Assembly (NCBI GenBank): GCA_964483105.1
Contig: CAYZZU010000006.1
Coordinates: 1-64,000, forward strand
DNA length: 64,000 bases
Direction of reading: 5' to 3'
DNA from: CAYZZU01 sp964483105
GTDB lineage: Bacteria > CG2-30-53-67
The translations under genes were made by a program, and so were the position numbers. Of this stretch, positions 1-7,767 are shown in pieces. Under the pieces are notes generated by a model. The model searched no databases. It worked only from the letters and a program-made list of their open reading frames with translations, and was not told the DNA's origin. The stretch's first letter is position 1. The number at the start of each line of letters is the position of its first letter.

Positions 1-467
1 GGGGAGGATAGGTGCCAGGCAAATTGAAGGAGGGAGCCCGAATCCGGCGATAGGAATGTTCAGATCGTTTTGTTGAGGATGGTAGGCTGCGTGACAGGGG
101 GGATGCTCCCCCTGCGGGGGAGTCGGGTTCGCATATCCTGTCGATCCGGTTCATCCTGTCAAAAAGATTGGGTTGTGGAGAGCGCGTCACCCCTCCCGGT
201 CTTCGGTTTCACCTTACAGGTGAGTCGTATGCTCACTATAAACCGTTAAACCAAGAGGGTTTTTTGTTTAGGATGAAACTCCTATCGCTCATTTAGGGGT
301 TGCCTTCCTGCTTGAACGGAGATCCACTTTGCTGTATGATTTTTTCATCCTCTTATGGGTGTTTCTTTTTCATTGCCTCATAGACTTCCACGGTTTTTTC
401 GAAGCAAGAGGGGCGTGTGCGAACCAACCACCCCGTACCATAAAAAGGGGAAAGAAAGGTCCGGAAA
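1..467. other. Gene-free stretch with dispersed repeat copy A
   Basis: I see no convincing gene here. Most of the stretch is copy A of the dispersed repeat listed separately at 41-300. The last part leads into the rhomboid gene, whose ribosome site is weak (AAAGG about 9 bases before a GTG). Confidence 0.6.
41..300 (+). repeat. Dispersed repeat, copy A
   Basis: Two modules lie side by side. Module 1 (about 41-82) contains GCGATAGGAATGTTCAGATC and a GTTGAGGA end. Module 2 (about 87-300) begins GCTGCGTGACAGGGGGG. Module 2 holds a hairpin CTCCCCC-TGC-GGGGGAG at 106-122, the duplicated octamer ATCCTGTC at about 135 and 153, and a second hairpin CACCT-TAC-AGGTG near 211-223. Module 2 recurs at 10509-10730 (same strand) and 5308-5400 (opposite strand). 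Module 1 recurs at 5653-5689 and 7386-7446. No transposase or coding capacity is apparent. Confidence 0.75.
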
Positions 468-1682
468 GTGTTTCTGCCCATCAGTGATATGCCGAACCCC
501 CGTGGCACTCCGGTCATCAATTATCTGCTCATTGGATTGAATGTCGCGGTCTACCTGATCTTTACCCTTCCTCTGAGCATGACACTCCCGAACCCGAATG
601 ATCCTGCTTTCCTGGAGTATGTTCGGGCGATTCCCCAATATTGGAATATTCCCATTACGCAACTGATCCGTCACATCACGGCGTACGATCTGTTCATTTT
701 CTCTCATGGTTTCAAATCCGCTCATCCCGCCCTGGACGATCTCTTTTTTTCCATGTTCCTGCACGCGGGCTTTTGGCACCTTGCCGGGAATATGCTTTTT
801 CTCTGGATTTATGGAGATAACGTGGAACACCGTCTTGGTTCCTTCAACTATCTTGTCGTCTATCTCCTCACCGGAACGGCGGCAACCCTTTTTTACAGTT
901 TGTTCCGACTCAACTCGTTGATCCCGATGATCGGAGCTTCCGGGGCGATCTCGGGTGTTCTCGGACTCTATTTTCTCTGGTTTCCGAGAAATAAGGTGCG
1001 GGTGTTCGTCATGCTCTTCCCTCTCTTTATGGATACCGTGCTGCTCCCCGCCCGGCTGGTGCTCGGGTTTTTTCTCGTTGTGGACAACCTTCTTCCGTTC
1101 CTGTTTGCTTCTGGCAGGGGCGGTGGAGTGGCCCATGGCGCCCATATCGGCGGTTTTCTGGCCGGGCTTTTGATTGCCTATGGGATGGACCGTTTTCCGG
1201 AATTCTTCAGTCAATTCAAATGGCGTTCCGCCTGGCGGTTCCCCTCAAACGACTCCATTCCGGATGCGGTGGAAGGAGAGGCCCCCATTGACATCCGGGT
1301 ACATGAGGCTGTCGTACGGGGAGATTTCAGGAAGGCTGTTTCAGAGTACTTTTCCGTTTCCTCCGGATCGGCGCGAAGGTCCCTTATGGCATCCGACCGG
1401 ATCCAGATCGGGTATTTCCTCCTCAGGGAGGGGTACTATGCCGAGGCCCTGTCCGTGTTCCGGCATTATATCGCGGACCACCCCTCGGGGGGGTTCCTGG
1501 ACCGGGCCTGCCTCGGCGCCGGTGTGGCCCTGTATGAAGGGTTGGGGCAATTGACTTCGGCCTACCAGTATTTTCTGGCCGTCCTGGATGTGGGTCCGGA
1601 GCCGGAGGTAGAACAGGAGGCAAGGCGGTACCTGGAGAAGATCGAGGCCATGCAGAAGATTCAGATACGGAAAAAGGAATGA
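468..1682 (+). CDS. Rhomboid-family intramembrane serine protease with C-terminal helical-repeat tail
   Basis: Predicted inner-membrane protease that cleaves transmembrane segments of other proteins. The N-terminal 240 residues form the rhomboid core: a HAGFWHLAGNMLFLWIYGDN-type loop, the catalytic serine motif GASGAISG near residue 153, and the catalytic histidine in GVAHGAHIGG near residue 225. Several hydrophobic helices separate these motifs. The last 150 residues are soluble and look like TPR-type helices. The 404-residue length fits rhomboids with such a tail. The start is a GTG, chosen because the usual N-terminal pattern (short polar segment, then first helix) follows at once. The substrate is unknown. 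It appears to stand alone as a transcription unit. Confidence 0.88.
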   Translation: MFLPISDMPNPRGTPVINYLLIGLNVAVYLIFTLPLSMTLPNPNDPAFLEYVRAIPQYWNIPITQLIRHITAYDLFIFSHGFKSAHPALDDLFFSMFLHAGFWHLAGNMLFLWIYGDNVEHRLGSFNYLVVYLLTGTAATLFYSLFRLNSLIPMIGASGAISGVLGLYFLWFPRNKVRVFVMLFPLFMDTVLLPARLVLGFFLVVDNLLPFLFASGRGGGVAHGAHIGGFLAGLLIAYGMDRFPEFFSQFKWRSAWRFPSNDSIPDAVEGEAPIDIRVHEAVVRGDFRKAVSEYFSVSSGSARRSLMASDRIQIGYFLLREGYYAEALSVFRHYIADHPSGGFLDRACLGAGVALYEGLGQLTSAYQYFLAVLDVGPEPEVEQEARRYLEKIEAMQKIQIRKKE

Positions 1683-1820
1683 CCCGATGATCACTTCCGC
1701 TACGGGAACAGGCCAACCATCCGATAGGAAATACCACCTCCATACGATAGCGTGAATCAGAAAACAATGCTATAGTTATCGCACTTCACCAATACAGATG
1801 GACTCGTAAAAAGCCGTTTT

Positions 1821-1845
1821 ATACCGCGAGCGGTATTTTATTTGG
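1821..1845 (+). terminator. Weak hairpin terminator after the rhomboid gene
   Basis: ATACCG-CGAG-CGGTAT (1821-1836) is a perfect short palindrome followed by TTTATTT. It lies 140 bp after the rhomboid stop. It may instead be part of the larger inverted-repeat structure around 1800-1927. Confidence 0.35.
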
Positions 1846-1861
1846 TACGAAGTCGATATCA

Positions 1862-1926
1862 TTTGCCGGAAGAATTAACAACCATGTAATTTGATAAAAA
1901 TCAAGAGGTTATGTACATCCGGCAAA
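1862..1926 (+). promoter_or_regulatory. Inverted-repeat leader structure before the TusA-like gene
   Basis: TTTGCCGGA (1862-1870) pairs perfectly with TCCGGCAAA (1918-1926). Nested inside are AACC with GGTT and the hairpin TTGAT-AAAA-ATCAA. If transcribed, this would fold as an extended stem 35 bases before the start codon at 1961. It matches no riboswitch class I recognise. It could be a protein-binding dyad, a structured leader or chance in AT-rich DNA. Confidence 0.35.
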
Positions 1927-1960
1927 ACGACTTCTTTGGAAGTGATTTGGAGTTTCAGGG

Positions 1961-2194
1961 ATGATCATTGACGGAAGAGGAGCCGATGTTTCCGCCCCAT
2001 ACGACCAAGTGGAACGCCTTCTGACTCAGGACGGCTGTCTGCTGGAAGATCATATAGAGGTATGGGTTGATAGTGAGAGCGCGGCAAAAAAGATCAACGT
2101 CCTGGCCACGCTGGCCGGTTATGATACCGTAACGGAGGAGGCGAAGGATGGCTGGGTCTTGAAAATCGACACCGGCAAGCGCAGATGTTTGTAG
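1961..2194 (+). CDS. Small TusA/YedF-fold protein lacking the catalytic cysteine
   Basis: A 77-residue protein. The opening (IDGRG, then ADVSAPYDQV) aligns by eye with the TusA/SirA opening (xDxRGLxCPxPV). The middle (VDSESAAKKI, then GYDTVTEEAKDGWVLKI) resembles the second half of TusA-like and YedF N-terminal domains. In that alignment the sulfur-carrying Cys-Pro is replaced by Val-Ser, so ordinary persulfide transfer is not expected. A GGAG lies 8 bases before the ATG. It is followed 54 bases later by a PilZ gene and may be co-transcribed with it. The fold assignment is an inference from pattern only. The function is unknown. Confidence 0.6.
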   Translation: MIIDGRGADVSAPYDQVERLLTQDGCLLEDHIEVWVDSESAAKKINVLATLAGYDTVTEEAKDGWVLKIDTGKRRCL

Positions 2195-2248
2195 GGAAAT
2201 TCAAATCGAAGCGGGTTCCGTAAAAACTTTTCCGAAAAGGAGCATAAA

Positions 2249-2542
2249 ATGGAACAGCGGAAAGAAAGAAGACAAAGACGTCGTTTTCTGTTCCATTATA
2301 AGTATCAGACAGGTCCGGGTGAGGTAGATTCAAACCAGGCGACTGTGGTGGATGTAAGCGATCGCGGGGTTCGCTTCGAAACCCGGGAAAAGCTCCATGT
2401 GGGAACCCGGTTGAAACTGTACTTCGATCCGGAATCCTCTTTGAGCAGGAATCTTCCCTCGGAGAGGGAAGGAATCGTAGTCTGGAGCATCCAGCCCGAT
2501 CCGGAGGTTCCGCACTACCTGGCCGGTCTGAAATACCTCTGA
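2249..2542 (+). CDS. PilZ-domain protein, probable cyclic-di-GMP binder
   Basis: A single-domain protein of 97 residues. It carries the two PilZ signatures: an N-terminal arginine cluster (RRQRRRF, matching RxxxR) and DVSDRGVRF (matching D/NxSxxG) about 28 residues later, followed by a beta-rich region ending GLKYL. In this family the two motifs bind cyclic di-GMP and the protein relays the signal to a partner. A good ribosome site (AAGGAG, 6-base spacing) fixes the start. A role in pilus or motility control fits the pilus genes at 11-21 kb and the HD-GYP gene at the window end, but no direct link is visible. Confidence 0.85.
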   Translation: MEQRKERRQRRRFLFHYKYQTGPGEVDSNQATVVDVSDRGVRFETREKLHVGTRLKLYFDPESSLSRNLPSEREGIVVWSIQPDPEVPHYLAGLKYL

Positions 2543-2682
2543 TACCACCACCTCCCGGGGTGATCCCTCCTTTCCCCTCTCTTGTGTAAGATTCCCTGTC
2601 GTTTTCCTCGGAGTTCAGTGTAAGGCGAAGATGCGTCAGACGTGGTGCGTGCAGGCCCGTCTGTTCAAGCGCCCGATTCTTC

Positions 2683-2711
2683 TTGGAAGAAGTCCCGATC
2701 TGTGGTATAAA
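2683..2711 (+). promoter_or_regulatory. Sigma-70 type promoter for the gene at 2766
   Basis: TTGGAA (2683-2688), a 17-base spacer, then TATAAA (2706-2711). The spacing is ideal and the start codon lies 55 bases downstream. Confidence 0.55.
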
Positions 2712-2765
2712 AAATAAGATCTCCGTGGTACGAAAAACTGTAGAACCTCAAAGGAGCATTCTGTA

Positions 2766-3383
2766 ATGACGATTCGTCGGCTGGAGGATCAATTCGAGCC
2801 GCGCACAGTATCCGAAATCAGAAAGATTTCCAAAGCGTATCAGGAACTTCGCGTCTGTCTAAAGGGGGAATCAGCGGGTTATCTGATCTCGGGGATCCGG
2901 CGTTCCCTGGAGGCGGGCATTGTTCTCGGCGCGCTCAGTCTCTCATTCACCCTGCTTGAAATGTTCCTTCATGATCTGGTCATTGCCCAGTGCCCCCCAA
3001 AAAACATCCACGATGACTGTTCCAATGGGAACGAACCGTGGGTCTGCCCGGGGCATGCACGCCTTCCTTTTGAACGACATCTGCATGCCTTCATCCGGAA
3101 AGGGCTGATCCAAAAAGAGGATGGGAGGCAGATCCTTGGGATTTACCGAAAAACCGGGGTTCCTCTCCATCACATTTTTTCTCGCCGGATTACCCAGTTC
3201 TCCAAACCCCTGGTTTTGGGAGAGGAGAATCTTCTGGACCGGCTGCTTCATCGAAGTCTTGGAGAAATCCACCGGATGGAGCGGATCATTGAAGACTATG
3301 CCTTGGAGACGTTATGGATCATTGCAACTTTCATTGAAAGATACCGCGGTCTTGGTGTCGCCTTGGAGGAGGCAGTGCAATAG
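2766..3383 (+). CDS. Uncharacterised 205-residue protein with a central hydrophobic segment
   Basis: I do not recognise the family. The protein opens with a charged helical stretch. It then has a hydrophobic segment around residues 48-75 (AGIVLGALSLSFTLLEMF) that could be one membrane helix or a buried helix. Next comes a short Cys-containing loop with DDCSNGNEPWVC, and then a helical, charged second half. The ribosome site AAAGGAG lies 9 bases before the ATG. A promoter lies at 2683-2711 and a probable terminator at 3432, so it looks monocistronic. The two cysteines in the loop could bind metal, which is speculative. Confidence 0.65.
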   Translation: MTIRRLEDQFEPRTVSEIRKISKAYQELRVCLKGESAGYLISGIRRSLEAGIVLGALSLSFTLLEMFLHDLVIAQCPPKNIHDDCSNGNEPWVCPGHARLPFERHLHAFIRKGLIQKEDGRQILGIYRKTGVPLHHIFSRRITQFSKPLVLGEENLLDRLLHRSLGEIHRMERIIEDYALETLWIIATFIERYRGLGVALEEAVQ

Positions 3384-3431
3384 AAGGAACAGGCGGTGTC
3401 ACTCCCTGCGTGGATGGACCGTGCCTCCGGA

Positions 3432-3460
3432 TGGGGCTCCAGCCCCAGGATTTCTTCTTC
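3432..3460 (+). terminator. Rho-independent terminator candidate
   Basis: TGGGGC-TCCA-GCCCCA hairpin (3432-3447) followed by a T/C-rich tail. It sits 48 bases after the stop of the gene at 2766-3383 and just before the convergent ABC permease stop. Confidence 0.5.
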
Positions 3461-3470
3461 TCCTTTTTAC

Positions 3471-4214
3471 TTACATTTCCAGCCGTTTGATCGCCATGCC
3501 TCCCAGAAAGAAGAAAAGCGCCGCGTAGAGCAGGATGATCCCCAGCGACAGGAAGGGGATCCCCGTGCCCAGGGCCGTGCTTCGCAATGAAACGGAGGCG
3601 TGGGTCAACGGATAGACCGAAATCAGGATCGCGAAAGGTTTCGGAAGACGATCGGGCGGGAAGAAGGTCCCGGAAAGGAAGGCCATCGGAAGGATCACGA
3701 AGTTGGTGAAGTTGGTCATGTCTTCATGCGAGCGGGCCAGCATGGCCGCGAGGACCCCCAGGGAGGCGAAAACAAAACAGGTCAGGAAGAGAATCACGAA
3801 GAAAGAGAGGGGGTAATGGATTTTTACCTTCAGCAGCAGGCTGATCAGAATCAGAAGCCCTGCGGAAAAAAGCCCCTTGAAACATCCGGCCAGCACCCGA
3901 CCCAGCGTGATGGACCAGGGGCCCACCGGCGAGACCAGAATTTCTTCGATCGTCCGGTAATAGAGTTTGCTGATGTTCAGGGTGACGGCTACGCCCGTGA
4001 AGCTGTTGTTCATCGCCGAGAGGGCGATGATCCCCGGCAGAACATAGACCAGATAATCCTGTCCCTTCATGGAAATGCCCCGCCCCAATCCCCATCCGAA
4101 GGTGACCAGATACAAGGAAGGCATCACCAGACTTCCCGTCAGAAACTTCACAAATTTCTTCCGGATGCTGAGCATTTCACGCCAGAAGATCGTGTAGAAC
4201 CCCAGATTAATCAT
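3471..4214 (-). CDS. ABC-2 type transporter permease
   Basis: Membrane subunit of an ABC exporter, 247 residues. About six hydrophobic segments are visible. The segment PMAFLSGTFFPPDRLP near residue 180 is the typical ABC-2/NodJ-type permease signature. The gene overlaps the ATPase gene by 8 bases (4207-4214), so the two are translationally coupled and form one transporter. In this family the substrates are drugs, polysaccharide or lipid-linked molecules. Nothing nearby tells which. Confidence 0.88.
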   Translation of the reverse strand: MINLGFYTIFWREMLSIRKKFVKFLTGSLVMPSLYLVTFGWGLGRGISMKGQDYLVYVLPGIIALSAMNNSFTGVAVTLNISKLYYRTIEEILVSPVGPWSITLGRVLAGCFKGLFSAGLLILISLLLKVKIHYPLSFFVILFLTCFVFASLGVLAAMLARSHEDMTNFTNFVILPMAFLSGTFFPPDRLPKPFAILISVYPLTHASVSLRSTALGTGIPFLSLGIILLYAALFFFLGGMAIKRLEM

Positions 4215-5049
4215 CCAGAATTTTTTCCCCAGTCAGATTCAGGAAGACATCTTCCAGGTTGGTCTTGCGAATCGTGACGTCCCGGGTCAGTCCTCCGGCA
4301 TAATCCACCGCTTCCCGGCGTGTCCGGAAGAACTCGATTTCACATCCGTTGTTTTCCTGACACTCCACGGCATATTCTCCCACATCCCGTTTAAGCCCCG
4401 CCGGGGAATCCAGGGCGATCAGCGTTCCTTTACGCAGGATGCCGACCCGCCGGCAGAGAACTTCCGCCTCCTCGATATAGTGAGTGGTGATCAATGTGGT
4501 GATTCCCCGGGATTTGAGCTCCATGATCAGGCCCCAGATTTTCCTTCTGATCTGCGGATCCAGACCGACCGTGGGCTCATCCAGGAAAAGAACCCTGGGG
4601 TTGTGCATCAGCGCCCGTGCGATCAGGAGCCGCCTCTTCATCCCGCCGGACAAGTGGTCGACCTTGATCTTTCGTTTTCTCTCTAATCCTACAAAACTGA
4701 GGAGATCAGACACGCTTTTCTTTCTTGACTGTCTGGACATTCCGTGCAATCTGCCGTGATACTCCAGATTTTCTTCCGCCGTCAGTTCGATCTCCAGATT
4801 CAAGCCCTGCGGGGCCACGCCTATGATCTTTTTCACTGCGATGGGAGATTTCTCCACGTTGTATCCGTGGATCATAGCACTGCCCGATGAAATCCTGGCT
4901 AAAGTCGTCAACATGCGGATTGTCGTGGTCTTACCGGCACCGTTCGGGCCGAGGAGACCAAAAATTTCACCCGGCTTAACAGAGAGATTTAATCGATTGA
5001 CCGCAGTCAGTTTACCGAACTTTTTTGTGAGATTCAAGGTCTGGATCAT
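4207..5049 (-). CDS. ABC exporter ATP-binding protein
   Basis: ATPase partner of the permease at 3471-4214. It has a Walker A GPNGAGKTT, a signature LSGGMKRRLLIARAL, a Walker B VLFLDEPTVGLDP and an H-loop TTHYIEEAE, plus the C-terminal extension usual for DrrA/NodI-type ATPases. I place the start at the ATG at 5049, where family homology begins (MIQTLNLTKKFG). An in-frame GTG at 5094 would add 15 residues, but neither has a strong ribosome site. The upstream region is repeat copy B. Confidence 0.9.
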   Translation of the reverse strand: MIQTLNLTKKFGKLTAVNRLNLSVKPGEIFGLLGPNGAGKTTTIRMLTTLARISSGSAMIHGYNVEKSPIAVKKIIGVAPQGLNLEIELTAEENLEYHGRLHGMSRQSRKKSVSDLLSFVGLERKRKIKVDHLSGGMKRRLLIARALMHNPRVLFLDEPTVGLDPQIRRKIWGLIMELKSRGITTLITTHYIEEAEVLCRRVGILRKGTLIALDSPAGLKRDVGEYAVECQENNGCEIEFFRTRREAVDYAGGLTRDVTIRKTNLEDVFLNLTGEKILDD

Positions 5050-5304
5050 CGGGTTACGAATCAGGAGGGGGTCCCCAAATGACCGGGAATGCACTTGTGG
5101 ATGTACTCTATCAGAACGTCTGAATGATAACAGCCATGGTCGAATGTGTCAAGAGAAATGCCGGTAGGACTTCTCCCAATTTTTTATGGGGTGATTCAGA
5201 TCCTTTCCGGGGGGGGGTAGAATCCTGACCTGCAAAACTGAAAATCAAATCAAGCTCAGAAGCTATGGACCGGGGGTACGGGGTAAAGATCGGAAACGAA
5301 AATC

Positions 5305-5690
5305 AAAACCTTTTTGGCAGGATGAACCGGATCGACAGGATATGCAAACCCGGCTCCCCCGCAGGGGAAGCATCCCCCCCTGTCACGCAGCGGAGCATTA
5401 AAGACAAGGTCGGGAGAAAGAGTGAGATCGTGTCGACCCGAAGGGGCGACCATGCGAAGCATGTTCAGTGGTCCTTTTCGTAAACGGAGCGCCGCACCGA
5501 GAGGGACGCAGGGCTGTCTCGTCAAGGCTTGCGAGTGAGGCATATCCCCCTGCGGTATGTCGCAGGGAGCATAACGCAGACGAGGCGGCTCCGCTACGCT
5601 CGGATGCCGCTCTGTTTGCGAAGAGGGCCACCGGACACTTTTTAAAACGAGCTTCCTCAACCAAACGATCTGAACATTTCTATCGCTGGC
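5305..5690 (-). repeat. Dispersed repeat, copy B, with internal insertion
   Basis: Read on the minus strand, module 1 (5653-5689: GCGATAGAAATGTTCAGATC, then GTTGAGGA) comes first and module 2 (5308-5400: GCTGCGTGACAGGGGGG and the tandem ATCCTG octamers) follows. About 250 bases lie between them that are absent from copy A. Part of that insert (5468-5570) recurs in degenerate form at 32639-32742. The stretch next to module 2 (CTCCCGACCTTGTCTTT) is shared with copy C. The family is therefore mosaic. Confidence 0.7.
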
Positions 5691-5707
5691 TGTGGGGCCT
5701 CTGGCGG

Positions 5708-5735
5708 TTGACACCCTTCCCCGGCAGGGTATAGA
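5708..5735 (+). promoter_or_regulatory. Sigma-70 type promoter for the selenocysteine glutaredoxin gene
   Basis: A perfect TTGACA (5708-5713), 16-base spacer and TATAGA (5730-5735). Transcription would begin near 5742, about 30 bases before the ATG at 5773. Confidence 0.65.
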
Positions 5736-5772
5736 GTGTATGAATGGAGAGTTCGACGCAAGGAAGCAGATC

Positions 5773-6018
5773 ATGAAACTGGAACTGTACCAATTTCCAA
5801 CCTGACCTTACTGTCTGAAGGTCCGTAGGGCCATCCGGAAACTCAAGGTCAAGGTGGAATACAAAAACATCCTCTGGCCGGCCAACCTGAAACGGCTGGT
5901 CAAGGAAGGAGGAATGTATCAGATTCCCTGTCTGTTCATCGACGGCAAGCCGATGTACGAATCGGATGATATCATCGGTTTTCTGAGGGCGAATTTCCCT
6001 GAAGGAAAACCCTTATAA
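5773..6018 (+). CDS. Glutaredoxin-like selenoprotein, TGA at codon 11 read as selenocysteine
   Basis: Read through one in-frame TGA (5803-5805), this is an 81-residue glutaredoxin. The sequence MKLELYQFPT is followed by TGA, then PYCLKVRRAI; the glutaredoxin C-P-Y-C motif thus becomes U-P-Y-C. Downstream are the cis-proline motif YQIPCLFIDG and the YESDDIIGFL helix, both typical of the fold. A ribosome site AAGGAAG precedes the ATG and a TTGACA promoter lies upstream. A hairpin resembling a bacterial SECIS element follows the TGA. The stop codon forms TTATAA with the convergent epimerase stop. Function: thiol-disulfide or selenol-based reduction in the cytoplasm. Glutaredoxin-type selenoproteins are known in bacteria. 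The alternatives are a nonsense mutation or a sequencing error, and the selA/B/C/D genes are not in this window. Confidence 0.78.
5803..5838 (+). promoter_or_regulatory. Candidate bacterial SECIS element
   Basis: Starting at the TGA (5803-5805), the mRNA can form GGUCC (5820-5824), loop GUA (5825-5827), GGGCC (5828-5832). The stem continues below an A-A mismatch with A-U, G-C and C-G pairs. The apical loop begins 19 bases after UGA and has G first. That fits the published bacterial pattern of a short apical loop with an early G about 16-37 bases after UGA. A competing stem GACCTT/AAGGTC overlaps the UGA. The structure was drawn by hand and not computed. Confidence 0.6.
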
Positions 6019-6942
6019 GAACTTTTTGACGGCCTCGGTGAAGGGAAGCGGGGAAAAGTTGAAATGTTTCTCGATCGAGTCGATCTCGCAAAGATTGTCC
6101 CGACTCAAAAGCGACAAGAGTTCTCCGGTCACAGCAGGAATTTCGCGCCCGAACAACTCCGCAAAGGATCGCAAGACCCCCTGGAAGGGAAGGGACGTCC
6201 GGAGAAGCCCCATCGGTAGATGGACCACCGGTTTGGCAATTTTCAAGGCCTTCATCATGGCCGTGAGGATTTCATTATAAGTCAGTTGCTCCGGTCCACC
6301 GATTTCAAGCACCCGGTTTTCCAAGCCTCCCCCTTCCAGAAAGGCGCTGAAACACCGGATCCAGTCTTCAATATAGAGAGGCTGAAACCGGGAATTCCCA
6401 TCTCCCGGAACGGGGACCACGGGTCCGGCGGAGAGAAGCTGCTTCATTCTTTCCGTGAAGCCGTCTCCCGGTCCGACGATAAGGGAAGGCCTGAAGATGG
6501 TATAAGGAATGTTCGCAGAAATGACAACCCGTTCCGCCCGGGCCTTGGTGTTCAGATAAGAAGAGGAAGAGCCGGGATCCGCGCCGAGAGCGGACTGATA
6601 GAAAAAATTTCCAACCCCGGCGGCGATCGCCTCATTGACAAGGTTCTCCGTTCCCCTGACGTGGACATCCTGAAAGCTCCGACCCGGTTTTTCCTCAATG
6701 ATTCCCACCAGATGAACGACGGTTTTCACTCCATCCATCACACCCCGGAGAGAATCTTCATCCGTAATGTCGCCCGACACGGTCTCAAACCCGAGGGAAC
6801 GGACCCACTCCCCTTTTCCCGCGTCCCGAACAAGACACCGGATCGGAAGACCTTCTCCCTCGAACGACCGGAGAAGATTCCTGCCGACAAACCCTGTTCC
6901 ACCGGCAATGAAGATCATCCGCTTCTCCAGAACCGGGAGCAC
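6013..6942 (-). CDS. NAD(P)-binding NDUFA9/NmrA-like epimerase-type protein
   Basis: Atypical short-chain dehydrogenase of the complex-I NDUFA9-like/NAD-dependent epimerase type. It has the Rossmann motif GGTGFVGRNL at the N-terminus, a DITDEDSL segment, VHLVGI, YLNTKARAE (YxxxK) and a C-terminal helical part. The substrate cannot be predicted. The start is uncertain: GTG 6942 has the best ribosome site (AAGGAGG, 5-base spacing), ATG 6918 begins directly at the Rossmann fold (MIFIAGGTGFVG), and 6993 is the longest option. It converges on the glutaredoxin gene, with abutting stops. It may be co-transcribed with the two-CW gene upstream. Confidence 0.85.
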   Translation of the reverse strand: MLPVLEKRMIFIAGGTGFVGRNLLRSFEGEGLPIRCLVRDAGKGEWVRSLGFETVSGDITDEDSLRGVMDGVKTVVHLVGIIEEKPGRSFQDVHVRGTENLVNEAIAAGVGNFFYQSALGADPGSSSSYLNTKARAERVVISANIPYTIFRPSLIVGPGDGFTERMKQLLSAGPVVPVPGDGNSRFQPLYIEDWIRCFSAFLEGGGLENRVLEIGGPEQLTYNEILTAMMKALKIAKPVVHLPMGLLRTSLPFQGVLRSFAELFGREIPAVTGELLSLLSRDNLCEIDSIEKHFNFSPLPFTEAVKKFL

Positions 6943-6997
6943 CACAACCTCCTTCGTGGCCCCACGGCTCCAGAACGCAAAGAAACCCGCCATCCCC

Positions 6998-7321
6998 TCA
7001 ACGTGCTATGATGGGAGACTCGCCATTCTTCCGGCAGGTAATCAGAATACCGGAAAAGATAAAGGAGGAGCCCTCTTCTTCTTTCACACGCTGATAAAAA
7101 TCGCATTGGGTGCACGTTGCAATCTTCCGGCTCCTCACTCCCGTGATCGTGCCGTCACAGAAAGTCCCGGCCACAATCCAGCAGGAACGACCCGCGTTTC
7201 TGCCTCCATGAACTCCGTTCAGATTTTCATCCACAGCGGCCGGACAGACCCCCAGTTCCTGCTCCCGTTTCCCGCCGGGCTCCCTGCCGCACTGATTGTA
7301 TTCCCAACAATTCATCTTCAT
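6998..7321 (-). CDS. Two-CW domain protein
   Basis: Small cysteine-rich protein of 107 residues. It begins MKMNCWEYNQCGREPGG, the start of the two-CW domain. A second CW (RSCWIVAGTFCDG) and CTQCDFYQRV follow. Eight cysteines suggest metal or redox binding. The domain is common in Deltaproteobacteria and Nitrospirota, alone or fused to signalling proteins, and has no settled function. A second ATG two codons on (7315) is an alternative start. The gene lies just upstream of the epimerase gene on the same strand. Confidence 0.8.
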   Translation of the reverse strand: MKMNCWEYNQCGREPGGKREQELGVCPAAVDENLNGVHGGRNAGRSCWIVAGTFCDGTITGVRSRKIATCTQCDFYQRVKEEEGSSFIFSGILITCRKNGESPIIAR

Positions 7322-7767
7322 CCGGGTACTCTCTCAGAGACCATCAACGTACCTTAACAATCTTAATGCAAAAATCAGGGAAAGGCAAGTACCCCGAATC
7401 CCCCGAATCCAGCGATAGAGAATGTTCGGACTCCCCTGTTGAGGAGTTCAGTGGCGTTCCTGACCCGTCAGGATTGGGCAATCACGGAAAGCGTATCTCC
7501 TTTTTCTGCCGGAATGATCTCAGGCAGTGTTCCGGCAAGAGCTCAACGCCTTTTCCAGACACACCGCTCCCTCGTTGCTCCCCAGGATCTTCGGTTGTAG
7601 AGGATGATGCCCCATTCGGCAAACGGAGGGGATCCGTTTGTAGTCTCCCTCGGCCTGGAGCCGCTATCTTGTCTCCCGCATCCACCCCGCCTGTGCGTAA
7701 CAGTAACAGCACGCTGACAAACGAAGCGGACTGATACCGGCATAGTGAGGTGGGAAGAGCAAGTGCA
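7322..7767. other. Gene-free stretch between two-CW and hemerythrin genes
   Basis: Repeat module 1 lies at 7386-7446. Open frames are present (7366-7734 plus and 7482-7712 minus). They lack ribosome sites and recognisable composition, so I do not call genes. I see no clear terminator or promoter. Confidence 0.5.
7386..7446 (+). repeat. Dispersed repeat, module 1 only (copy F)
   Basis: CCGAATCCAGCGATAGAGAA and the following TGTTCGGACT, then GTTGAGGA, match the first module of copies A and B with a few changes. No module 2 follows. Confidence 0.55.

Larger units (their letters stand above)
5050..5772. other. Gap holding repeat copy B and the glutaredoxin promoter
   Basis: Apart from repeat copy B (5305-5690) and the promoter at 5708-5735 I see no gene. 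Open frames exist on both strands (for example 5256-5774 minus). They have repeat-derived, low-quality translations and no ribosome sites, so I do not call them. Confidence 0.6.

Noticed and set aside
378..1214. 278-residue minus-strand frame opposite the rhomboid gene
   Set aside because: Antisense shadow of a gene with complete rhomboid motifs; its composition is random-like.
5256..5774. Several open frames on both strands inside repeat copy B
   Set aside because: They fall in repeated DNA, lack ribosome sites, and differ between copies by frame-breaking changes.
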